8,654 nucleotides of DNA, from the NCBI GenBank assembly GCA_022745215.1, contig JAIIWC010000064.1, positions 1-8,654 of the forward strand, in the 5' to 3' direction. Position 1 is the stretch's first letter, and the number at the start of each line of letters is the position of its first letter. Position numbers and translations under genes: made by a program. The notes below the pieces were generated by a model. It made no database searches, was not told where the DNA came from, and saw only the letters and a list, made by a program, of their open reading frames with translations. This document shows positions 1 to 5,889 of this stretch, one piece after another. Origin of the DNA: Collinsella sp. Its GTDB lineage: Bacteria; Actinomycetota; Coriobacteriia; Coriobacteriales; Coriobacteriaceae.

Positions 1-31
1 CCGATTGTTTTATTTGGAGGGCGAGGCGCGC

Positions 32-430
32 ATGGCGCAATCTCAGAACAGCACGGTCGATCTGGCAACGCCGGCAACCTGCCTGATGGGGCTTACCAGT
101 CACGGTAATGTAATGGTGGGCAATAAGGCGTTTGAGTACTATAACGAGCGCAATCCCGAGGATTATATTCAAATCCCGTGGGATGAGGTCGACTATATTG
201 CCGCTGAGGTTTTGCGCGGCACCAAGAAGATTACGCGTTTTGCTATCTTCACCAAGGACAATGGTCACTTTACGTTTTCGACGCGCGACGACAAAGAGAC
301 GCTTCGTGCGGTCCGCAAGTACGTTGACGAGGATAAGCTCGTGCGTTCGCCTGACTTTATCGATGTGACGGCCAAGGGCGCCAAGAGCATCCCCTCCGTT
401 ATCAAAAACCTCTTCCACAAAGGCAACTAG
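32..430 (+). CDS. DUF956 family protein (mannose-PTS-associated)
   Basis: A 132-residue protein that I recognise as DUF956, a small cytoplasmic family of roughly this length usually encoded at the end of mannose/fructose/sorbose-type PTS operons and sometimes called ManO. Its biochemical role is not established; a regulatory part in PTS expression is the usual suggestion. Family-like stretches include TCLMGLTSHGNVMVGNKAFE near the N-terminus, then IQIPWDEVDYI and the FAIFTKDNGHFTFSTRD strand-rich core. No signal peptide or membrane segment is visible. I chose ATG at 32 because GGAGG lies at 16-20 with 11 nt spacing; the alternative TTG at 5 would sit upstream of that site. Nothing upstream is visible, so the PTS operon is inferred. 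The gene stops at 430, directly before a long hairpin. Family assignment is fairly sure, function is not. Confidence 0.85.
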   Translation: MAQSQNSTVDLATPATCLMGLTSHGNVMVGNKAFEYYNERNPEDYIQIPWDEVDYIAAEVLRGTKKITRFAIFTKDNGHFTFSTRDDKETLRAVRKYVDEDKLVRSPDFIDVTAKGAKSIPSVIKNLFHKGN

Positions 431-474
431 TCGTTGGGTAGTCACCTGCGACGTTCTTAAACAACTAGTCATTG
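424..474 (+). repeat. 13-nt direct repeat pair across the DUF956 stop codon
   Basis: CAACTAGTCGTTG at 424-436 recurs as CAACTAGTCATTG at 462-474, 12 of 13 bases identical. The first copy contains the TAG stop of the DUF956 gene. The second forms most of the loop of the hairpin described at 436-498. Both contain the palindrome ACTAGT. No function is known to me; it may be a small duplication. Confidence 0.6.
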
Positions 475-498
475 AAAGAACGTCGCGGATGACTATCT
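436..498 (+). terminator. Long imperfect hairpin after DUF956, no U-tract
   Basis: The arms 439-458 and 476-495 pair over 20 positions with only one C-A mismatch (445/489) and one U-G wobble (447/487). Three more pairs, two of them wobbles, extend the stem to 436/498. The loop is 17 nt (459-475). It lies 6 to 68 nt after the DUF956 stop, where a transcript end is expected. No T run follows on either strand, so it is not a canonical intrinsic terminator. It could be a 3'-end stabilising structure, a U-tract-independent terminator or a small repeat element. The structure is clear; the role is inferred. Confidence 0.45.
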
Positions 499-537
499 CG
501 AAGAGCGGCTATGCGCTGCATGGTGGTGGCGCAAATC

Positions 538-546
538 TGCTACACT
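538..546 (+). promoter_or_regulatory. Extended -10 promoter for the tRNA gene
   Basis: TGC followed by TACACT (541-546) fits an extended -10 element (TGn plus a hexamer with 4 of 6 consensus bases). It would start transcription near 552-553, only 4-5 nt before the mature tRNA 5' end. No convincing -35 hexamer is present at the expected distance, which is tolerable for an extended -10 promoter. This suggests that the tRNA is transcribed independently of the DUF956 gene. Confidence 0.45.
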
Positions 547-556
547 AATACAACAT

Positions 557-632
557 GCCTCCGTAGCTCAGGGGATAGAGCACCGCTCTCCTAAAGCGGG
601 TGTCGACGGTTCGAATCCGCCCGGGGGCACCA
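557..632 (+). tRNA. tRNA-Arg (anticodon CCU)
   Basis: A complete 76-nt cloverleaf. The acceptor stem GCCUCCG (557-563) pairs with CGGGGGC (622-628), with one U-G pair. U8-A9 follow, then the D arm GCUC/GAGC (566-581). The anticodon stem CCGCU/AGCGG (583-599) holds the loop CUCCUAA, giving anticodon CCU at 590-592, which reads the AGG arginine codon. A 5-nt variable loop and a T arm with loop UUCGAAU (610-616) follow. The CCA end is encoded at 630-632. One oddity is the A606-C620 apposition inside the T stem. The gene has its own candidate promoter just upstream and an intrinsic terminator 10 nt downstream. Confidence 0.96.
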
Positions 633-642
633 GAAGATTATG

Positions 643-675
643 ACGGCGTCGCGAGAGCGGCGCCGTTTCTGGTTT
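643..675 (+). terminator. Intrinsic terminator of the tRNA-Arg gene
   Basis: A 10-bp GC-rich stem (643-652 with 657-666, one U-G wobble) is closed by a GAGA tetraloop of the GNRA type. It is followed by the T-rich tail TTCTGGTTT (667-675). The first seven tail bases, TTCTGGT, are also the exact complement of ACCAGAA at 629-635, which is the tRNA discriminator, CCA and first trailer bases. Confidence 0.8.
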
Positions 676-687
676 GTGGGAGCTGTC

Positions 688-709
688 GGCGGATTCGGAC
701 CGCCGACAC
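688..709 (-). repeat. Inverted near-copy of the tRNA variable loop and T-arm
   Basis: Read on the minus strand, these 22 nt match tRNA positions 600-621 at 20 of 22 bases. The two differences are A606 to G and T611 to C. The segment also forms a perfect 9-bp hairpin on its own (684-692 with 700-708, loop 693-699). In this copy the T stem is fully paired, GGCGG with CCGCC, unlike the neighbouring tRNA, which has an A-C apposition. No acceptor, D or anticodon arms accompany it, so it is a fragment. It lies between the intact tRNA and the direct copy of its 3' end. Confidence 0.75.
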
Positions 710-740
710 CTGCGTCACCAATTTTCCCGCGGGGGGAGTT

Positions 741-765
741 TTCGAATCCGCCCGGGGGCACCAGA
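741..765 (+). pseudogene. Direct copy of the tRNA-Arg 3' end (tRNA remnant or att-like site)
   Basis: These 25 nt are identical to 610-634: T loop, 3' half of the T stem, 3' acceptor strand, discriminator, CCA and two trailer bases. The offset is 131 nt. Upstream of the T loop the match collapses: the 5' T-stem strand would be GAGTT, which cannot pair with CCGCC, and no cloverleaf can be built. This is either a tRNA gene that lost its 5' two thirds or a displaced tRNA 3' end of the kind left when an element recombines into a tRNA gene. No integrase or cargo gene is present between the copies. Confidence 0.8.
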
Positions 766-773
766 GATTTGTC

Positions 774-811
774 GAGCCCGGTACCGCCACGGTGCCGGGC
801 TCTTCTGGTTT
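774..811 (+). terminator. Intrinsic terminator after the tRNA 3'-end copy
   Basis: A 12-bp stem (774-785 with 791-802, one U-G wobble) with the 5-nt loop GCCAC is followed by the tail TTCTGGTTT (803-811). The tail is identical to that of the terminator at 643-675, although the stem sequences are unrelated. As in the first copy, the tail can pair back to the CCA end (760-766), with a 7-nt bulge between that helix and the terminator stem. Confidence 0.8.
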
Positions 812-822
812 AATGTCTCGCC

Positions 823-862
823 AAAAACGAAGCGCCCGCTTGCTGGGGGAGCAAGCGGGCGC
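823..862 (-). terminator. Intrinsic terminator of the pknB transcript
   Basis: A perfect 13-bp GC-rich stem (850-862 with 832-844, loop of five C on the minus strand) is followed on the minus strand by TTCG and a run of five T (827 down to 823). It begins 52 nt after the pknB stop codon and ends the minus-strand cluster. It converges with the plus-strand terminator at 774-811, so the two transcription units are insulated from each other. Confidence 0.9.
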
Positions 863-914
863 CTGTGAGCGAATATGTTTGCGGCGAGAGCCGTAATGAG
901 CGGTGGGGTGGCGA

Positions 915-2870
915 CTAGTTGGTCGTACCGGAATCGTCGCCCGTGCCCGAGCCCGAACCCGAGCCCGAAAGTGCGACCGTCAGCGTAATCGTGCTGTCGG
1001 TGGACTGCTTGCCGGTGGGGGAGACGCCCGTAACGGTGGCATCCTCGTTGCCGCTCACGGGATTGCCATTCTGGTCACAGAAGCCGATGTTATAGAAACC
1101 GGCGTTGTTGAGTGCGGTAACGGCAGCGGAAATGCTTTTGCCGTACAGGTTGCCCGGAACGCTGGCCTTGCCGGACTTCTTGGCGATGACGACGGTAATC
1201 GTGGCGCCGGGCTTCTGCTTGCCGCTGGGGTTCCAGCTGATCACGGTTCCCTCGGTAACTGAGTCGTTCTCCTGGTAGCTCACGTCGACGCCAAAGCCTG
1301 CCATATCGAGGGCGTTGCGCGCCTGGGCCTCGGTCATGTCGGTCAGGTCGGGGACGGACGTGGTATCCGGGCCGCCCGAGACCTTGTACGAGATGGTCGT
1401 GCCTTTCTCGACTTCCTTACCGGCTTCGGTGCCCTGCTCAAAGACCTGGCCCTCATCGGCCTCGTTGGCCTCCTCGGAGGCGTTGCCCTTCAGGCCAACG
1501 CTTGCCAGCGCGGCTTCTGCCTGGTCCTTGGTCAGGCCGACAAGCCGGGGAACCTCAACCTTCTCGGAGGGCTTGGGGCCCTTGGAGATTACCAGGTTCA
1601 CCTTGGTGCCCTTGGCCTTCTTGGTGTTGCCGTTGGGCGTCTGCTCGGCGACCTTGCCCTCGTCGACATCGTCGTTGTAGCTTTGGTCGATGGTGCCGAC
1701 TTCGAGGCCGGCTTCCTTGATCAGCTCGACGGCAGTCTGCTGGTCCTTGCCCAGCACATCGGGCACGGTGACCTGCTCGCCGCCAAAGAGTCCTGTGGCA
1801 AAGGCCACCACGATGCCGATGACGGCAACGGCTGCCACCACGGCGGCGATGATCTTGTTCTTGTTGGATTTGGGCTTTTCGACCTCGTAGGAGCCGGTGG
1901 AGCCCGAAACCGAGCTACGGGCGGTGTTCTGGCCGCTCACGCCCGAGACGGGGCGCACCATGGCGCGCGTCGAGTCGGAAAGCTCGCGGGTCTTGGTGGC
2001 GCCCAGATCGCCGGCGGCGCCGATGATGCGCGTGGGCTCCGAGACGTTGACGGCGCGGCCGGACAGGTAGCTGTTGAGCACCTGGCGCAGCTCGTCGGCC
2101 GTCTGGAAGCGGTTGGCCGGATCCTTCTCCATACACTTGAGGATGATGCGCTCCAGGTCGGCATCGACGCCGGAGTTGATCTGGCTCGGCGGGATGGGCA
2201 GCTCGTTGACCTGCTTGAGTGCGACCGAGATGGCGTCGTCGCCGTCGAAGGGCACGCGGCCGGTGGCGCACTCGTACATGACTACACCCAGCGAGTAGAT
2301 ATCCGAGGTGGGGCCGAGGTCCTGACCGCGGGTCTGCTCGGGGCTTACGTAGTGGGCGGTGCCCAGCACGTTGTTGTCCTGCGTGAGGTGGCTGTTCTTG
2401 GCGCGCGCGATGCCAAAGTCCATCACCTTGATGTTGCCGTCGGGCAGCACCATGATGTTCTGCGGCTTAATGTCGCGGTGGATGATCTCGTGCTTGTGGG
2501 CGACCGAAAGCGCAGAGCTAATCTGCGAGCCGATCTGCGCGACCTTTTTGGGATCGAGGGCGCCGTGGCTCTTGATGCCGCTCTTGAGGTCGGTGCCGCG
2601 CAGGTATTCCATGACGATGTAATAGGTGTCGCCATCCTTGCCCCAATCGTAGACGCCCACGATATAGGGGGAAGACAGGCCGGCTGCTGCCTGGGCCTCC
2701 TGCTTAAAGCGGGCGGCGAAGGTGGCGTCGCCGGCATACTGCGGCAGCATGATCTTGACGGCGACCGTGCGGTCGAGGACCTGATCCTGCGCACGGAAGA
2801 CGGTCGCCATGCCGCCCGTTCCCACCTTATCCTTGAGGAGGTATCTTCCCCCGAGGACCCTCTGTTCCAT
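915..2870 (-). CDS. pknB: PASTA-domain Ser/Thr protein kinase PknB
   Basis: A 651-residue membrane kinase of the PknB/PrkC/Stk family that phosphorylates cell-wall, division and regulatory proteins. The kinase domain (about 10-270) has the glycine loop GTGGMATVF, catalytic Lys39 in VAVK, HRDIKPQN with Asp133, DFG at 151-153 and the GTAHYVSPEQ activation segment. All key residues are present, so it should be active. A low-complexity juxtamembrane linker leads to a single membrane helix at about 340-361. Four extracellular PASTA repeats follow (about 367-435, 438-501, 505-566, 569-635), then a Gly-Ser tail. Start: ATG at 2870 has AGGAG five nt upstream; the in-frame ATG at 2885 has no ribosome site and lies upstream of it. 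A 132-nt gap separates the gene from rodA-pbpA, and no clear promoter was found there. Identity is very sure. Confidence 0.97.
   Translation of the reverse strand: MEQRVLGGRYLLKDKVGTGGMATVFRAQDQVLDRTVAVKIMLPQYAGDATFAARFKQEAQAAAGLSSPYIVGVYDWGKDGDTYYIVMEYLRGTDLKSGIKSHGALDPKKVAQIGSQISSALSVAHKHEIIHRDIKPQNIMVLPDGNIKVMDFGIARAKNSHLTQDNNVLGTAHYVSPEQTRGQDLGPTSDIYSLGVVMYECATGRVPFDGDDAISVALKQVNELPIPPSQINSGVDADLERIILKCMEKDPANRFQTADELRQVLNSYLSGRAVNVSEPTRIIGAAGDLGATKTRELSDSTRAMVRPVSGVSGQNTARSSVSGSTGSYEVEKPKSNKNKIIAAVVAAVAVIGIVVAFATGLFGGEQVTVPDVLGKDQQTAVELIKEAGLEVGTIDQSYNDDVDEGKVAEQTPNGNTKKAKGTKVNLVISKGPKPSEKVEVPRLVGLTKDQAEAALASVGLKGNASEEANEADEGQVFEQGTEAGKEVEKGTTISYKVSGGPDTTSVPDLTDMTEAQARNALDMAGFGVDVSYQENDSVTEGTVISWNPSGKQKPGATITVVIAKKSGKASVPGNLYGKSISAAVTALNNAGFYNIGFCDQNGNPVSGNEDATVTGVSPTGKQSTDSTITLTVALSGSGSGSGTGDDSGTTN
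940..969 (-). repeat. In-frame hexamer repeat coding the PknB Gly-Ser tail
   Basis: Five tandem 6-bp units of the pattern CCCGNR (plus strand) run through the end of pknB. Each encodes Gly-Ser or Gly-Thr on the minus strand, giving the tail GSGSGSGT after the last PASTA repeat. Gain or loss of a unit keeps the frame, so tail length may vary between strains. Confidence 0.7.
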
Positions 2871-2875
2871 TCCTG

Positions 2876-2880
2876 CTCCT
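2876..2880 (-). promoter_or_regulatory. Ribosome binding site of pknB
   Basis: AGGAG on the minus strand lies five nt before ATG at 2870. It decides between that start and the ATG at 2885, which lies upstream of this site and would leave it inside the coding region. Confidence 0.75.
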
Positions 2881-3002
2881 AACATAACTATTCGCTCAAC
2901 GATGTGTGTAGTACCAAATGTGTGGCCGCTGGGGCCGTGTGGCGCGTTGCCGCTAGCTCATTGGCCGCGGCGCGCCTCGAGTAACCGCTTCGATCACGGG
3001 CA

Positions 3003-5873
3003 TCACGCTCCCTGTGCGGCAAGTGCCGCGGTCAGGACGATGCCGGCGATCTTGGCCGCCTTGACGTCGTGTTTGTCGTAATCCTCCAGGGCTACCGAGA
3101 TGGCAACCGTGGGTGAATCATAAGGTGCAAAGCCAACGAACGTGGAGTTGACGTTGGTGCCGCCGGTCTCGGGCGAGCCGGTCTTGCCGGCGACCTTGAC
3201 GCCCGGAATCTGGGCATCGGTACCGGTGCCGGACTGGACGACGGCGAGCATGGCCTGCTTGACCTGGTCAGCCGTGGCCGAGCTGACGGCCTGGCCCAGC
3301 GAACGGGACTGCGTGGTCTTAACCACGGTTCCGTCCGGGGCGAGCACCTGGGATACAAAGAACGGATCCATGACCACGCCGCTGTTGGCGATGGCCGCGG
3401 CAATCACGGCGTTTTGCATGACCGTGGTCTGCGGCCCGGGCGTATGGTCCATGCCGACGGGCTGGCCGGCGCCTGCCCAAGCGGTCTCCCACTCGGTCAT
3501 GAGCGACGGGTCGGCCATGATGGAGGCGGCGGAGGTAAGGTCCTGGCCCAGCTTTTGCCCATAGCCAAAGGCGTTGGCAAACTGTACCAGCGAGCTGGGG
3601 CCGACCTCGTTGGCCACCTGGCCAAAGACGACGTTGGACGACACGGCGAAGGCCTGCTGCAGGCTGATGGTACCGTAGCTCTCGTTGTCGTAGTTGGTGA
3701 CCGGCGCGTTGCCGATATCCATGGAGCCGGGCGCCTGGTAGGTGCTCGAAAGCGTGGCAGTGCCGGTCTCGAGCGCCGCGGCAAGCGTGACGACCTTAAA
3801 CGTGGAGCCCGGGGTGTACAGTGCGTCCATGGCGCGGTCGTACAAGGAGCCGTCCTCACCGCCGCCCGCCTGCAGTAGGGCGTCGATGTTGGTGTTGTCG
3901 TAGGTAGGCGAGCTGGCGCATGCAAGGACCGCACCGGTACGCGGGTCCATGACGACGACGGCGCCCTTAAAGCCCTTGAGCGCCTGCTCGGCAGCCGTTT
4001 GGATACGCGAGTCGATCGTGAGCTTGACGGTGTTGCCCGGCTGGGTCTGGCCCGCGAGCGATGCGATGGCGTTGTTCCAGCTGGAGTAATCCTTGGAGCC
4101 GGTGAGCGTGTCGTTCATGACGCTCTCGATTCCGGCGGTGCCGTACTGCTGGCTCACGTAGCCCACCACGTGCGCGGCCATGTTGCCGTTGGGGTAGGAA
4201 CGGGCGTAGGTGCCGTCCTCCTGCTGCAGCGACTCGGCTAGTGTCACACCGTCGGACGTGATGATGGAGCCACGCTGGATGTACTTGGAGCGGGCGATGG
4301 TGTGGTTGTTGGTCGGCATGTCCTGATAGTCCTTCGCCTTGATGACTTGGACATAGGTGAGGTTGCCGATAAGGATGGCGAACAGCGCCGTAAAGGCAAA
4401 CACGGCACGAGTCAGACGGTTGGCAAGTGCCACGCGGCCGAGCACGCCGGACTCTGGCGTGTCGAGCAGGCGACGACGCATGCGAGAACCCGCGGAGTGG
4501 TTGCCGTGGCTGTAGGAAGGCGCGTTGGCAAAACGCGTACCGGTCGGGGCAGCGGCGGATGCGACCTGGTCATCGGTGATGGCGGCCATGGTGCCGGTGC
4601 CGGTGAGTTCGGCTTCGCGTCCGGTTGCCTCGTCGCCGGCGCGCAGCAGCAGCGCGACGATGATAAAGCTCGCCAGCAGCGAGGAGCCGCCCTGGCTCAT
4701 AAAGGGCAGGGTGACGCCGGTCAGCGGGATCAGGCGGGTTACGCCGCCCACGATTAAGAATGCCTGGAAGCTGATGGCCGCCGTAAGGCCGGTCGCGCTA
4801 AAAGCGGCAAGGTCGGACTTGGCGCGGGCGGCCGTGGTGAGGCCACGCACGGCAAAAAGCATAAACAGGATGAGCACGGCGCCGCCGCCCAAAAGGCCCA
4901 TTTCCTCGCCGATGGCCGAGAAGATAAAGTCGGACTCGACGACGGGGATGTTGTTTGCCATGCCATTGCCGATGCCGACGCCAACCAGGCCGCCGTCAGC
5001 CAGCGAGTAAAGTGACTGTACGATCTGGTAGCCCTGGCCCTGGGCATCCTTAAACGGATCGACCCAGACCTGAAAGCGCACCTGCACGTGCGACAGGAAC
5101 TTGTAGGCGCCCACGGCTCCAACGGCCAGCAGAGCAAGGCCGATGATGACGTACGAAAAGCGTCCCGTGGCAACATAGAGCATCAGCAAAAAGATGGTGT
5201 AGAACAGGACGGCCGAGCCCAGGTCGCGTTCGAAGACGACGATGAGCAGGCACACGCCCCACACGGCAAACAGCGGCAGCAGCAGGCGGAAGCGCGGAAT
5301 CTTGAGGCCCAGGATCTTGCGGTTGGAGATGGAGAGCAGCTCGCGGTTCTCGGCCAGATAGCCGGCCAGGAACAGGACGATGAAGACCTTGGCGAACTCG
5401 CCGGGCTGGATGGTAAAGCCGGCGATGCGAATCCACAGCTTGGAGCCCGAGATCGTGGTGCCGATAAAGATGGGTAGCATCAGCAAAATGATGCCGATAA
5501 TGCCAAAGGTGTACTTGTAGCGCATGACCACGTCGAGGTTCTTGACCAGCGCGAGCGTTCCCACCATGAGTGCCACCGAGACAAACAAGATGATGAGCTG
5601 CGAGATGGCGAGGTCGGGGGCAAGGCGCGTCACGAACGTGATGCCGATGCCCGAGAGCACAAAGACGATGGGCAGGATGGCGGGGTCGGCGCCGGGCGCC
5701 AGGATGCGCACGGCGATATGCGCCGCGGCGAAGGCGGCGAACAGGCCGATCGGCACGGCGAGCGTCTCGAAAGAGATTGTGGCGCCCGCGGTGAGCACGT
5801 ACATCGCATAGAGCAGGATGACGGGGAACGCCGAGGCGATGAGCAAGAGCAGTTCGGTGTTGCGGCGGCTCAT
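3003..5873 (-). CDS. rodA-pbpA: RodA-PbpA fusion: SEDS glycosyltransferase plus class B PBP
   Basis: A 956-residue protein joining two peptidoglycan synthases usually made separately. Residues 1-412 form a multi-pass SEDS (RodA/FtsW) domain that polymerises glycan from lipid II. It has FERDLGSA with Asp217 (the E-R/K-D-L-G form is typical of actinobacteria), SDFIF with Asp315 (probably the conserved functional Asp of SEDS proteins) and the C-terminal LTGVTLPFMSQGGSSLL. A cytoplasmic linker of about 75 residues follows, then one membrane helix (490-508). The PbpA-like part has the RGSIITSDG segment and a transpeptidase with STFK (nucleophile Ser690), SSN at 745-747 and KTG at 897-899. There are no PASTA repeats. 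Both halves look intact and the frame is continuous. Start: ATG at 5873 has AGGGAG upstream and lies 16 nt after pstP. The N-in/C-in SEDS topology fits the next helix crossing outward. An FtsW-PBP3 pair elsewhere is not excluded. Confidence 0.95.
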   Translation of the reverse strand: MSRRNTELLLLIASAFPVILLYAMYVLTAGATISFETLAVPIGLFAAFAAAHIAVRILAPGADPAILPIVFVLSGIGITFVTRLAPDLAISQLIILFVSVALMVGTLALVKNLDVVMRYKYTFGIIGIILLMLPIFIGTTISGSKLWIRIAGFTIQPGEFAKVFIVLFLAGYLAENRELLSISNRKILGLKIPRFRLLLPLFAVWGVCLLIVVFERDLGSAVLFYTIFLLMLYVATGRFSYVIIGLALLAVGAVGAYKFLSHVQVRFQVWVDPFKDAQGQGYQIVQSLYSLADGGLVGVGIGNGMANNIPVVESDFIFSAIGEEMGLLGGGAVLILFMLFAVRGLTTAARAKSDLAAFSATGLTAAISFQAFLIVGGVTRLIPLTGVTLPFMSQGGSSLLASFIIVALLLRAGDEATGREAELTGTGTMAAITDDQVASAAAPTGTRFANAPSYSHGNHSAGSRMRRRLLDTPESGVLGRVALANRLTRAVFAFTALFAILIGNLTYVQVIKAKDYQDMPTNNHTIARSKYIQRGSIITSDGVTLAESLQQEDGTYARSYPNGNMAAHVVGYVSQQYGTAGIESVMNDTLTGSKDYSSWNNAIASLAGQTQPGNTVKLTIDSRIQTAAEQALKGFKGAVVVMDPRTGAVLACASSPTYDNTNIDALLQAGGGEDGSLYDRAMDALYTPGSTFKVVTLAAALETGTATLSSTYQAPGSMDIGNAPVTNYDNESYGTISLQQAFAVSSNVVFGQVANEVGPSSLVQFANAFGYGQKLGQDLTSAASIMADPSLMTEWETAWAGAGQPVGMDHTPGPQTTVMQNAVIAAAIANSGVVMDPFFVSQVLAPDGTVVKTTQSRSLGQAVSSATADQVKQAMLAVVQSGTGTDAQIPGVKVAGKTGSPETGGTNVNSTFVGFAPYDSPTVAISVALEDYDKHDVKAAKIAGIVLTAALAAQGA

Positions 5874-5881
5874 AAGCGGCA

Positions 5882-5887
5882 CTCCCT
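5882..5887 (-). promoter_or_regulatory. Ribosome binding site of rodA-pbpA
   Basis: AGGGAG on the minus strand lies eight nt before ATG at 5873, in the 16-nt gap after the pstP stop. It argues against the longer in-frame start at 5999, which would lie inside pstP and add a Pro/Arg-rich leader unlike any SEDS protein. Confidence 0.75.
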
Positions 5888-5889
5888 TT

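Noticed and set aside
676..709. A minus-strand tRNA using the inverted T-arm
   Set aside because: A T-arm followed by 7 nt, one base and CCA can be drawn, but no matching 5' acceptor strand or other arms exist upstream on that strand.
688..763. A complete second tRNA-Arg ending at the second CCA
   Set aside because: Only the last 25 nt match. The 5' T-stem strand cannot pair, and no acceptor 5' strand, D arm or anticodon arm can be formed.
600..896. Plus-strand open frame of 98 codons across the tRNA region
   Set aside because: It runs through the tRNA, the 3'-end copy and three terminators, all of which explain the sequence better.
1683..2882. Plus-strand open frame of 399 codons opposite pknB
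   Set aside because: It is antisense to the kinase domain, whose motifs are complete. Its translation is Gly/Ala/Val/Asp-rich with no recognisable domain, as expected for a high-GC shadow frame.
2901..3000. Terminator between rodA-pbpA and pknB
   Set aside because: Only short, bulged GC stems around 2940-2985 were found and no T run follows on the minus strand.
2871..3002. Dedicated promoter for pknB in the 132-nt gap
   Set aside because: TTGGTA at a plausible -35 position has no acceptable -10 partner at 16-19 nt; the AT-rich stretch near 2883-2895 is too weak to call.
3003..4481. Separate pbpA gene starting at the internal ATG at 4481
   Set aside because: The frame is open and continuous with the SEDS domain, and no ribosome binding site precedes 4481, so a fusion is the simpler reading.
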